From Vittaforma corneae ATCC 50505 (taxonomy: Eukaryota; Microsporidia; Nosematidae): 64,000 nucleotides of DNA. Below are positions 17,791-27,102 of the stretch, piece by piece. Position 1 is the first letter of the stretch; each line of letters begins with the position of its first letter. The notes below the pieces were generated by a model. The model was not told the DNA's origin. It saw nothing but the letters and a program-made list of their open reading frames with translations, and searched no databases. The translations under genes and the position numbers were made by a program. Where the stretch lies: NCBI RefSeq assembly GCF_000231115.1, contig NW_006889842.1, forward strand, positions 1-64,000. The letters run 5' to 3'.

Positions 17791-20413
17791 ATGGTGAGCG
17801 AGAACTCTGCTGAACTAAATGCAGTAATTCAAAGTGCAATGAACAAGCTAAAGGAGACCAACGATTTAGAGGCTGTTCGTGTTGAACTACCAACAGACAT
17901 TTTGTACTGGCAGTCTCTTTTAGAGTTTATTGAAAATCCTGCAACTTCAGCACGTGTCTTCAAATGCAGATTCTACAGAACTATCTCGGAAGTCAAGCCT
18001 GCTGAAAGTGCACTAAAAGAATTGGGTATAGATGATAGTTTAGTCTCTACAGAAGGAGATTTAGTTACTGTTATAGTTTTGTGGATCGAAAATCTGCTTT
18101 TAAATCCATTTGGGATTTTTAAAATACTCAGTGAAAGACAATTTAATTTCCTAACTGATTTTTTAATATCCTTCGTCGTGGAATGTACCAAATCTACTGT
18201 AATTGGACACAATGTTAGGAAGAATGAAATCAATCTAAAATGGGCAGTGAAGAAGCACATTCTACGATGCCTTGCGCTTCTTGCAAAATCAACACTGAAC
18301 ACATCTGATTCACCAATGCATAAGACTAGGGAAGTCTACACTGTAAACACCGATCATACTTCATATGCTGTCTTTGGCCATCCTGTTTCTGCTGTTTCTT
18401 TCTACTGCTTCCTAAAGCATCTATCCATAGTGTATGGAGAATTACTTCAAACCAATCCAACCAGTGATCTTATTTTAAACTTTGAAGACGATGAATCCTT
18501 AGTTGTCAAAAGATACAAAATAAAGATACTCAGCAATATTTCGAACGAGAGGAATGTACTCGATAGTCTTAGAGTGCTGTTGACGATGATAAACCATGAA
18601 AGCTCAAGGCTAGGATGGACTCTGTGCAAGGCTATTCATAGAATGAGCAGATCAATAGATAGAAAGTCTTTAGTTTGTGATCTAATAGAATCACTGGGGC
18701 AAAGAATATTCTCTAATGAGCAGTGCTGGATAAACGTGCTTACTATTATTTCTTTTATTGTTCTTGAGATGGGCAATGACGTTGAAGAGCCTCTGTTTGA
18801 TGATTTTAATTTTGTAAATATTGCACTGTCTTATGATAATGAATTTGTACAGAAAAGCTCAAGCCTGAGAGAGTCGGCATTGTTTTTTGTGTGGTCCGTG
18901 GTTAGGTCCACTGCTTGCATAGCATTAGAACAGTATAATCTTGATAGTGTTATTTCTCGAGTAGTTTTCATGTCCCTATTTGACCGCGAGTTTATTTGCA
19001 GACGCGCAGCTGCAAATGTACTTCAAGAAATTTTAGGAAGAATGGCGGTAAATGAGAACAGTCTAAGCAAATATCCACTGCTGTTGGAGCCAGAGACCTT
19101 GTTTACGATTAACGGTAGTTCAGTAAAACGAAGACCTGAGTGCCTTAAAAGTTTTTCACAAATCAAACACAAGACACCCTTTGAGCCATTTGTCTTCAAT
19201 TCCTTGTACTCTTTTGATAAAGAAACAAGAGAGATGTCTGCTTCAGCAGTTGCAGCATACTTCGATCCTTTCAAGGTTCCTATAAAATACAAAACTGTTT
19301 CTGAAGTTGATGGGACTCATTTACTAATCAATGAATGCATTCATAATTCTAATAGTGGCACAGAGCATAAATGTAGCAATGGAAGAAACGACCAAGAAAC
19401 AACACTCTGCCTGTCAAATATTATTGACAACTTTGGATCTTTCATTAATTCATTTTCCCTCACAAATTTGACTTATAAAATTAGAAACATGGACTTGGCT
19501 ATTGAGTCGTACTTAAAAATAGCCAAGTACTTTGATTTGTCAGTATTTTTTACAAACTTCATTTTTTTAGTCAACAGGAATTTTAGTCCAGTTTCAATGC
19601 AAGGATCCAGCCAGGTACTTTTTGAAAATCCAGAATTTTCAAGGAGGCTCTTTGCTTTAATCAATAAAAACAGCACTTCAGTCCTTGTAAATTCAAACAA
19701 TCGTCTATTTAAGGCAGAAGTCTTGAGAAAATACACAGAAAACCTTGAAAAGCGCATATTGATACAGCATTCCATTGAAGCCATTACATTAATGAAGCAT
19801 TTCCCACTTTACGACCATCCATTAATTAGCCTTATAAAAGACTATTTGTCTGACTACTCTGTTGATTTTAACGGGGATATTGGATATTTTAATAGAAGAG
19901 CGTCCTTTTTGTATTTTCTAGAGCACTATCCGAAATACGATTGATCTGCCAACTACCGATAGGAATTTCGCAGCTTCATCTGAAAATACACCTTTCAAAG
20001 AAGAATCGCGAGAACTGCAGACCATGTTTGAAAGATGTGTGATACGATTTATGGCTGATAAATCCAAGAAGCTAAGGGACGAAGTGCTCTGCTTACTGGT
20101 AAAACACCAGTTTCCAGGATTTTCAGGAGACTTCCCCCAGCTTCTAATCTCTGATGCGATGAAGACTGGTGGAGCGTTCATAATTCTGTACGTTGAGGAG
20201 TTTAAAAGGTTCTTTGAAGTTCATTCTGGACTATTTGGAAAAAATGGGCAGGAAGAATCCTACTTCAAAGCTTTATTTTATGCATTTTCTAACTTTGACG
20301 ACTTTTGGATTGGCATTTCCAATACAGTTAGTGTGGCTGATTTAGGCCTTAAAAATACTTTAAAAGCTGCGATAGAAACGAACTATCCTGAAAAGCTAAG
20401 TCTGCTTAGATAG
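17791..20413 (+). CDS. Tubulin-folding cofactor D (TBCD/Cin1-like), frameshifted
   Basis: An alpha-solenoid chaperone that takes beta-tubulin in tubulin heterodimer assembly. Recognition rests on the central HEAT region: LGWTLCKAIHRMSR followed by a LIESLGQRIF stretch, then RESALFFVWSVVRS and the very characteristic SLFDREFICRRAAANVLQEI. The first frame ends at 19944. A second frame is open from 19922 to 20413 (DLPTTDRNFAASS, then RFMADKSKKLRDEVLCLL). One extra base in 19922-19943, for example in the AAA at 19933-19935, explains the break, giving about 870 residues against 1014 in yeast Cin1. The start is the ATG at 17791. An overlapping 14-codon frame starts at 17769 and could act as an upstream ORF. 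Confidence 0.8.
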
Positions 20414-20429
20414 CCAAACGCTTAGCTGG

Positions 20430-20543
20430 ATGAACAAATTGTTATTTTTAGCACTACTTATATCAGGCCTATTACTTTTGAGAACAAGGAAATGCAAGGC
20501 AGGTAGATCCCATTTAAAAGAAAAAACGCCACGTTATTGGTAA
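20430..20543 (+). CDS. Possible 37-residue single-span membrane peptide
   Basis: ATG at 20430 to TAA at 20543. It starts with a strongly hydrophobic helix (MNKLLFLALLISGLLLL) followed by a basic tail (RTRKCKAGRS) ending KTPRYW. It resembles a tail of a small ER membrane protein in layout, but I do not recognise it. No CCC or AAATTT signal precedes it, and it lies only 16 bases after the cofactor D stop. It may be chance. Confidence 0.3.
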   Translation: MNKLLFLALLISGLLLLRTRKCKAGRSHLKEKTPRYW

Positions 20544-20735
20544 GTCTGCTAAGTAGGTGAACCTAATTAAAAAGAGGACAATTTGTTCAAAATAGATGCC
20601 TGCCAACTAGCATGGTTATCGTTTTAGCTGATAAATTCAAAAAGTATAATGTTTGTTATTATAAGGCAATAGCAAAGCATTGGACTGGTGCTGTTTTTGT
20701 ATTGCGTCATTTTCTATTTTACAAAATTTTTCTGT

Positions 20736-20749
20736 AAAAATTTTCACCC
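20736..20749 (+). promoter_or_regulatory. AAAAATTTTCACCC initiator before uS8
   Basis: AAAAATTTTCACCC ends 7 bases before the ATG at 20757 and is identical to the signal before eS19 at 38741-38754. It decides the start of uS8 against 23 further upstream in-frame codons. Confidence 0.75.
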
Positions 20750-20756
20750 ACCATAC

Positions 20757-21140
20757 ATGAGTGACTTAGCAAACGCATGCAGAGCAATAAACAACGCTGC
20801 TAGAGCCAAGAAAAGACAGGTGTTCATCAAATTTATAAGCAATGAAACCAAGCATTTCTTAATTGAAATGAAAAAGCACGGATACATCTCGTCTCTTTCT
20901 TTTGTTCAAAGCTTAAACAAAGAGAAGGCCCTCGTTGGTCTTAATGGACGTTTGACAAAGTGTGGAGCCATATGCCCAAGGTTTATGTATGCTGCAAATC
21001 AGGTTTTGGAGACAGCAAATCGCCTTAAACCAGCTAGACAGTTTGGACATGTGCTTTTCAATACACACAGGGGGTATCTTGATCAAAACGAGGCAGTACA
21101 AGCAAGAATAGGAGGTGCCATTATAGGATTTTTCTATTAA
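20757..21140 (+). CDS. RPS22: 40S ribosomal protein uS8 (S22/S15A)
   Basis: A 127-residue small-subunit protein that binds the central domain of 18S rRNA. It is full length for the family (130 residues in yeast): ANACRAINNAARAKKRQVFI, then FLIEMKKHGYIS, then the C-terminal RNA-binding half with GHVLFNTHRGYLDQNEA and the terminal IGGAIIGFFY. The initiator signal and family N-terminus both place the start at 20757. Confidence 0.96.
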   Translation: MSDLANACRAINNAARAKKRQVFIKFISNETKHFLIEMKKHGYISSLSFVQSLNKEKALVGLNGRLTKCGAICPRFMYAANQVLETANRLKPARQFGHVLFNTHRGYLDQNEAVQARIGGAIIGFFY

Positions 21141-21746
21141 AGCTTTTGACGATAGTTGTGACTATTTTACTTGTCTGTTGGTCTATTCTGTTTAATATGC
21201 ATTCTATAGCCACCTTAAAATATTTCCATTGCCTTGAACTTCAATTTCTTTAAGGAAGTCGTTGTTTTGACATAATTACTGGGGCAACCGCCAGCTCACC
21301 TATACATTGGAATCCTCATACAGGCCGTGAGCTTGTATGATTTCTGACATGTTAGTAGCTTAGTCTACCATCCATAAAGAAGGATACTCAAGTGTACCAA
21401 CCAAAACACTTTTAAATTTTCTATTATCGACGGCAATATAAGTACTTTCGTATTGCCAAGCTTTCATGATGGCTCTGATTGGTTTAGTAACGTAAGCTTC
21501 GGAAAAGTATAGATAAACATAAACAAACGGAGCCACAACGTAGGATTTTTAAACACAGGAACATAAAGCATGACATCGCAACAACTCTTTCGCAGACAAA
21601 GCGCATAGAAGCTGCTTTCTTATCATTCTTACATCCGCTTTTTGTTTTAAGCATAATTTTCTTGTGGACAAGGCTCAGATTTGAAATACATACATTACAG
21701 TTGAGAGCCTGGCCATTAACGAAGATTCCGTGCTTGTTGTAATATT
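21141..21746. other. Long intergenic stretch with hairpins, possible non-coding RNA
   Basis: There is no ORF of note over 606 bases, the least AT-rich large gap in the window by eye. AGCTCAC (21293-21299) pairs with GTGAGCT (21327-21333). GGCAATA (21432-21438) pairs with TATTGCC (21451-21457). I could not match it to U snRNAs, SRP RNA, RNase P RNA or a tRNA from memory. Confidence 0.35.
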
Positions 21747-22739
21747 TTATTTTTTAATGCTATTTTTAGTAACAGGCTTGCAGACAGTGATTTTTTGTCT
21801 GTCAACCCTGAAAAGTCTTTTGTAACTGTGTATTGGTCTATATTCTATTTTTCTTCTCTGGTCAGCAGTTAATCCTGCAGAGCTCTGAAATTGATACAAA
21901 TGCGGTAGAAAGGGGGGCTCACACCTCAAATTTTCTACATCCTCCCAGTTAACATCTTCAAAATACGGATGACTCATTATTTCCTCTATTCCCTTGCATC
22001 CAAGTCTACTTTCTCTATCTTTAATTAGCAGCTTAGTTAGCAAGTCCTGTATTGGCCCCGAAACATCATCTGGAAATGCTACTGGCTCCGATAAAATTCT
22101 TTTGTAGATCACATCTGTCTGTGTGCTGTAGTATGGTGGTGCTCCACAGACCATTTCGTATATTAGACATCCAAATGACCAGTAATCTGTCTCCTTTGTG
22201 TCTCCATTTCCTAAAAGCTTTTCAGGCGCCATATACTCGGGAGTTCCGCATAAAAGAAATACATTTGTATTTACTTTTGTTGCAAACCCAAAATCTGCAA
22301 GTTTGATGTGCCCATCACCACTTACAAGTATATTTTCAGGTTTTAAATCTCTGTAAATTATGTCCTTGTTGTGTATGAACTTAAGTGCCATGAGCACTTC
22401 ACAGCTGAAAAAAAGAACAGCTTCCGGTGGGAATCTTCCATACTTTTTCATGTAATAAAAGAGCTCTCCGCCTATTACATACTCCATGATAAGAAACATG
22501 TTGGTTTCAGTTTCAATTAGCTTTTTGTATTTCACAACAAAGGGGCTACTGCTCACTTCTGCCAGGATATTCGCTTCGCTCTGGATGTTGTCTAGCTGTC
22601 TATTTTCTTTAAGAAGCTCCTTGTCCATTCGTTTAATCGCATAGTACTTGTTACTTCCGATAAGCTTTGCAAGAAATACTTTGCCAAATGTGCCGGTTCC
22701 TATAATCTTCAAAAAGTCAAAATCTCTCAGCGTTAGCAT
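21747..22739 (-). CDS. AGC protein kinase, PKA catalytic-subunit-like
   Basis: A Ser/Thr kinase of about 330 residues. The kinase domain begins at once: FDFLKIIGTGTFGKVFLAK (glycine loop), YYAIKRMDK (ATP Lys), IIYRDLKPENILVS (catalytic loop), IKLADFGFATKV (DFG), LCGTPEYMAPEKLLG (activation segment ending in APE). The C-terminal extension follows the AGC pattern but is short. The closest match is the PKA catalytic subunit. The frame runs 44 codons further upstream, but CTCACCCCAGAACAGT and an AAATTTTTT stretch lie immediately before the Met at 22739, so that Met is taken as the start. The upstream extension would be hydrophobic and unlike an AGC kinase. No regulatory subunit gene is seen in the window. 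Confidence 0.9.
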   Translation of the reverse strand: MLTLRDFDFLKIIGTGTFGKVFLAKLIGSNKYYAIKRMDKELLKENRQLDNIQSEANILAEVSSSPFVVKYKKLIETETNMFLIMEYVIGGELFYYMKKYGRFPPEAVLFFSCEVLMALKFIHNKDIIYRDLKPENILVSGDGHIKLADFGFATKVNTNVFLLCGTPEYMAPEKLLGNGDTKETDYWSFGCLIYEMVCGAPPYYSTQTDVIYKRILSEPVAFPDDVSGPIQDLLTKLLIKDRESRLGCKGIEEIMSHPYFEDVNWEDVENLRCEPPFLPHLYQFQSSAGLTADQRRKIEYRPIHSYKRLFRVDRQKITVCKPVTKNSIKK

Positions 22740-23116
22740 ACTGTTCTGGGGTGAGATTTTTCTTGTAAAAAATTTACCTTTCCAAAAAGAGTATAAATGG
22801 CAGAGCACAAACATAATACTAGTAGAAAGATTATAGATAGAGGGCATGTATTGGGTTGCATAACTGTGCATGAAAAGAGTAAAATCATATTACAGTGACA
22901 GGCACTTGTCAATCCTTATCCATCTCAGAAGTTAACAATTAACTGTTATATTGACCTTAAGTATGGTAATAATATCCATATTACAGTAAGCAAAATTTTG
23001 GATTTAACATACCATCGACGGACCAAGTCATAATAATTCTGTCTTCTTCACATTCTGTTATTTAAATTATGGGGAATGGCAGATTTTGATGATTGCCAAC
23101 TAACGATTTGTTGTAA

Positions 23117-23530
23117 AAATTTAATTTAAAAATTTTATTTTCCTCGCATTTAGCCACCACCTATAACTCTATTTGGAGAGCGTTATATTTAGTAAAGACC
23201 AGGCATCTTATAACAGAAGATCAGGTTCTAGATCTTACTGAGATTTACAAGGTATTGCCTGAAAAGACATCGGAAAATGATATCAATGATGACATTATCA
23301 ATGATGATGTCCCTGAAGAGTTTCTTGATCCACTCACTTTTACAATAATGGAAAACCCAGTGCTGATGCTGACGTCGAAGATAACCATTGACAGATCGAC
23401 ATTTAATCAGATAATGCTTAATGATCGAATAGATCCCTTCAGTCGGCTGCCGTTAGACGAGAGTCAAATTGTGGACAATGCTGAGTTGAGGGAGAAAATA
23501 GAAGATTTTAAGAAAAAAGGAACTAGTTAG
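23117..23530 (+). CDS. U-box domain ORF (UFD2/UBE4 C-terminus) without a start codon
   Basis: The U-box of the ubiquitin-chain elongation factor UFD2 is clear: VPEEFLDPLTFTIMENPVLM, then KITIDRSTFNQIML, then DPFSRLPLDESQI, ending ELREKIEDFKKK. U-boxes bind E2 enzymes. The normal protein has some 850 residues before this domain, and here only about 60 precede it. The frame opens after TAA at 23114-23116 and contains no ATG until inside the U-box. An AAAAATTTT stretch and a CCACCACC at 23154-23161 do lie at the head of the frame, as if an initiator existed. It is either a decayed or truncated gene, a sequence error hiding the ATG, or a spliced first exon. Function as a stand-alone U-box is uncertain. 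Confidence 0.55.
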   Translation, partial: KFNLKILFSSHLATTYNSIWRALYLVKTRHLITEDQVLDLTEIYKVLPEKTSENDINDDIINDDVPEEFLDPLTFTIMENPVLMLTSKITIDRSTFNQIMLNDRIDPFSRLPLDESQIVDNAELREKIEDFKKKGTS

Positions 23531-23635
23531 GAGTAAAGTTTGTATTTTATGTAACAGTTTTGTCTTTTATTTACACAATACCCATTTACTGTGCATTAAA
23601 AATGTAAATAATAAACATGCTCTAATATATTTTAG

Positions 23636-24445
23636 TCATACAATACCATGCTTAGGAACAGCTTCGGATTTTTTAACGGTCTTGCGCATGCACGTGTACC
23701 CACTTTTAACAAAGAGTGTTCGAATTACAACTTCAACAAATAAAAAAAGAACCATATTTGGGCCAACAATCCAATGAATAAACCCGCAAAGCCAGCTGTT
23801 GATAAACCAAGCAAAGAAGCCATAAACAGTACCATACATCATGTAGTACATTATATATAGAAGAAAACGTTTGTTTATAAAGGCACAAATACCTCTTCCA
23901 TACCCCAGCACTGTGAATAGCGTGATTAAGAACCATAATGTACCATAGCTTGCTCCAGAATACATTAAGGGAGCATATTCACTCAATGAATAATTTTTTT
24001 GCCAAAAGCAAATAATGATAACACAATTTGATGCAATCATTAATACGTTAAGACAAGCGACAAGCCAAGTTGCACCTCTGGTAAACCGACTGCCAATTGG
24101 TGCAATGCAGGTAGCTCGCTGTCTTTTAAGCACAATAAGCGTGAAAACTAGTTGGAGAATGGCAACTGCTGTTAGGGCAAAATGGATGTACTTACACACT
24201 TTGATTAATGTGCCAATGCTATCGTCGACGAGTTTTCCAAAGATCTCATCAGGATTTTTATCAGAAAATTCTTCCAGATATGTCATGATGGATTCCTTAA
24301 GAGGCAATGCCTCGGGCTTTACATCCCTTTTATAATTAGAGTGATTAGTCCAAAAATCTACGCCTAACTCGTCTCTGATTGGTTGATCATAAGTGATATT
24401 TGGACTTGAAGTGGTCGTTATACTATTCTTTGAGTCTGGGATCAT
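23636..24445 (-). CDS. Four-helix membrane protein, duplicated copy A
   Basis: A 269-residue protein that I do not recognise. Residues 1-80 are polar (MIPDSKNSITTTSSPNITY, then LEEFSDKNPDEIFGK). Hydrophobic helices follow near 85-107, 127-148, 158-180, 190-215 and 215-240; the last ones include ICAFINKRFLLYIMYYMMYG and VLFLFVEVVIRTLFVKSG. A Cys-containing basic tail (CMRKTVKK) ends it. The upstream sequence AAAAATTTTTGACCTAG places the start at 24445. It is one of two neighbouring paralogues. Copy A differs from copy B mainly in the segment after IHFALTA (LQLVFTLIVLKRQRATCIAP) and in the C-terminal tail. Confidence 0.75.
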   Translation of the reverse strand: MIPDSKNSITTTSSPNITYDQPIRDELGVDFWTNHSNYKRDVKPEALPLKESIMTYLEEFSDKNPDEIFGKLVDDSIGTLIKVCKYIHFALTAVAILQLVFTLIVLKRQRATCIAPIGSRFTRGATWLVACLNVLMIASNCVIIICFWQKNYSLSEYAPLMYSGASYGTLWFLITLFTVLGYGRGICAFINKRFLLYIMYYMMYGTVYGFFAWFINSWLCGFIHWIVGPNMVLFLFVEVVIRTLFVKSGYTCMRKTVKKSEAVPKHGIV

Positions 24446-25289
24446 TTTTCTAGGTCAAAAATTTTTAGATTTGATAAAATTTTTAGATCAGATCAATCAA
24501 ATAAAAATTTTATTTGACAGCATTCAATTACTATACACTTAAAAGAAGGCAAATTGAATGAGCTAACACACCAATTTACATATCAAAGAGGGCTCCAGTG
24601 CCATATACAGCAAAAAATCTTTGAATGTAGAACTTGCAGTGTTTATTTCATCCGCTCTGATCTTTTGCAAATACAATCTTACGTGTTTTCATAAATGATG
24701 TCAAAATAGTTGATATGATTGTAACTGCAAATATGATTGACAGTTGCATATATTTTATTAATTAAATTAATTTATTCAACCTCTTTAGTTAAATCCTGCA
24801 TTTCCTGTTCCTGTGATGTCTTTATATCTGAAGAAGTTTGCGATTTTCTGGTTCTCCACTAGGTAAATGCCATTTGTAATGTTAGTAGTATTTTCATTTT
24901 TCATCCCAACTTCATTCATACACAAAATTGATGATCAAAAATTCACTACCTTTTGCTTTTTTATATTTCAAGACGGCTGGAAATTAGCATTTACAAATTG
25001 ATAGAAGACGTGAAGGAGTACATCAGAACAGCTTTAACAGTGATACACTAAACGAATGCTCCGATCGCTAAACAATTCCGAGGCTGGGTTGTGAGCTATT
25101 AAAGAAGAACACTGATAATGCAGAAATTAAGCTGTAATATCGTAATATATGTATTTTCTATACACATACACTAGACAAATACTTTTAGTTATTAATAGTA
25201 CAGCACTCTTTAATACCAAATTACCAATTATTTGTAATAAGAATATTTCAATTTTATGCATATAAGCCATAGATAACTTTGAAACATGT
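24446..25289. other. Duplicated spacer with short decayed frames
   Basis: No full gene. On the minus strand a 43-codon frame starting MNEVGMKNENTTNITNG (about 24790-24925) is kept in copy B with one silent and one amino-acid change. Below it, a frame starting MQLSIIFAVTIISTILT resembles a signal peptide and then shifts frame. A run of A's in it differs by one base between the copies. It may be a dying gene, or chance frames in a shared promoter. Confidence 0.35.
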
Positions 25290-25367
25290 TTATTGAGCTT
25301 CATTTCCGACTGCCTGTTGCAGTTCATATGAATTCAGTTTTCTATTTTCCCTCTCACGACTGAATAG
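25290..25367 (-). pseudogene. Truncated 3' end of the MFS transporter gene
   Basis: Its last 25 codons plus stop match the C-terminus of the MFS gene at 27103-27180 with only two or three base changes. The sequence then stops at the N gap. It is a by-product of the tandem duplication. Confidence 0.85.
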
Positions 25368-25387
25368 NNNNNNNNNNNNNNNNNNNN
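25368..25387. other. Assembly gap (20 N)
   Basis: Twenty undetermined bases sit exactly at the junction of the two duplicated units. The number is probably a placeholder, so more repeat copies may be hidden. Confidence 0.95.
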
Positions 25388-25438
25388 CTCATTTACTGTG
25401 AATTAAAAATGTAAATAATAAACATGTTCTAGTATATT

Positions 25439-26230
25439 TTACTTCTTAACAAGTTTATGGTATTTTCGAAGGGCCTTGCACATGCACGTGTATCCACTTT
25501 TAACAAAGAGCGTTCGAATTACAACTTCAACAAATAAAAAAAGAACCATATTCGGACCAACAATCCAATGAATAAACCCGCAAAGCCAGCTGTTGATAAA
25601 CCAATAAAAGAAGCCATAAACAGCACCATACATAATGTAGTACATTATAAACAGAAGAAAACGTTTGTTCATATAGGCACAGACACCTATTCCATATACC
25701 AGCACTGTGAGTAGCGTGACCAAAAACCATAACGTACCATAGCTTGCTCCAGAATACATTAAGGGAGCATATTCACTCAATGAATAGTTTTTTTGCCAAA
25801 AGCAAATAATGATAACGCAGTTTGATGCAATCATTAATATGATAAAAAGCCAAGTTGCACTTCTGGAAAACCGACTGCCAACTGGTGCAAAGCATTTATC
25901 AGACTTTAGTAAAAATCGCCCAATAATTATGGCAGCTATTTGAAGAATGACAATTGCTGTTAGGGCAAAATGGACGTACTTACACACTTTGATTACTGTG
26001 CCAATGCTATCGTCGACGATTTTTCCAAAGATCTCATCAGGATTTTTATCAGAAAATTCTTCCAGATATGTCATGATGGATTTAAGAGGCAATGCCTCGG
26101 GCTTTACATCCCTTTTATAATTAGAGTGATTAGTCAAAAAATCTACGCCTAACTCGTCTCTGATTGGTTGATCATAAGTGATATTTGGACTTGAAGTGGT
26201 TGTCATATTGTTCTTTGAGTCTGGGATCAT
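25439..26230 (-). CDS. Four-helix membrane protein, duplicated copy B
   Basis: A 263-residue paralogue of the protein at 23636-24445. The polar N-terminus and last helices are almost identical. It lacks one Glu codon in the PLKSIM segment (PLKESIM in copy A). After HFALTA it has IVILQIAAIIIGRFLLKSDK, unlike copy A, and the second helix is shorter by three residues. The C-terminus is CKALRKYHKLVKK instead of the copy A tail. The start is supported by AAAAATTTTTGACCTAG upstream. Function unknown. The large, mostly silent conservation elsewhere means both are recent copies. Confidence 0.75.
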   Translation of the reverse strand: MIPDSKNNMTTTSSPNITYDQPIRDELGVDFLTNHSNYKRDVKPEALPLKSIMTYLEEFSDKNPDEIFGKIVDDSIGTVIKVCKYVHFALTAIVILQIAAIIIGRFLLKSDKCFAPVGSRFSRSATWLFIILMIASNCVIIICFWQKNYSLSEYAPLMYSGASYGTLWFLVTLLTVLVYGIGVCAYMNKRFLLFIMYYIMYGAVYGFFYWFINSWLCGFIHWIVGPNMVLFLFVEVVIRTLFVKSGYTCMCKALRKYHKLVKK

Positions 26231-27102
26231 TTTTCTAGGTCAAAAATTTTTAGATCAGATAAATTTTTTAGATCAGATCAATCAGATAAAAATTTTATTT
26301 GACAGCATTCAATTACTATACACTTAAAAGAAGGTAAATTGAATGAGCTAACACACCAATTTACATATCAAAGAGGGCTCCAGTGTCATATACAGCAAAA
26401 AAATCTTTGAATGTAGAACTTGCAGTGTTTATTTCATCCGCTCTGATCTTTTGCAAATACAATCTTACGTGTTTTCATAAATGATGTCAAAATAGTTGAT
26501 ATGATTGTAACTGCAAATACGATTGACAGTTGCATATATTTTATTAATTAAATTAATTTGTTCATTCTCTCTAGTTAAATCCTGCATTTCCTGTTCCTGT
26601 GATGTCTTTATATCTGAAGAAGTTTGCGATTTTCTGGTCCTCCACTAGGTAAATACCATTTGTAATGTTAGTAGTATTTTCATTTTTCATCCCAACTTCA
26701 TTCATACACAAAATTGATGATCAAAAATTCACTACCTTTTGCTTTTTTATATTTCAAGACGGCTGGAAATTAGCATTTACAAATTGATAGAAGACGTGAG
26801 GAGTATATCAGAACAGCTTTAACAGTGATACACTAAACGAATGCTCCGATCGCCAAACAATTCCGAGGCTGGGTTGTGAGCTATTAAAGAAGAACACTGA
26901 TAATGCAGAAATTAAGCTGTAATATCGTAATATATGTATTTTCTATACACATACACTAGACAAATACTTTTAGTTGTTAATAGTACAGCACTCTTTAATA
27001 CCAAATTACCAATTATTTGTAATAAGAATATTCCAATTTTATGCATTATCCTATTTAAAATAATTTTTATGCATATAAGCCATAGCTAACTTTGAAACAT
27101 GT
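26231..27102. other. Spacer of copy B
   Basis: Counterpart of 24446-25289, with the same short frames, one of which is shifted by an extra A near 26398-26404. No full gene is seen. It separates the membrane protein gene from the 3' end of the MFS gene. Confidence 0.4.

Larger units (their letters stand above)
23581..25367. repeat. Tandem duplication, copy A
   Basis: A block of about 1.79 kb that is nearly identical to 25388-27180. It holds a membrane protein gene (minus strand), its long upstream spacer and the last 78 bases of the MFS transporter gene. The unit begins CCATTTACTGTG and breaks off at the N gap. Confidence 0.9.

Noticed and set aside
20540..20556. A 17-base intron-like string (GTAAGT...CTAAGTAG)
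   Set aside because: It has GTAAGT and TAG ends, but is very short and removing it does not change the encoded peptide, so there is no coding reason to call an intron.
21747..22871. Longer PKA-like protein starting at 22871
   Set aside because: The initiator CTCACCCC and AAATTTTTT lie just before the Met at 22739, and the extra 44 residues are hydrophobic and foreign to AGC kinases.
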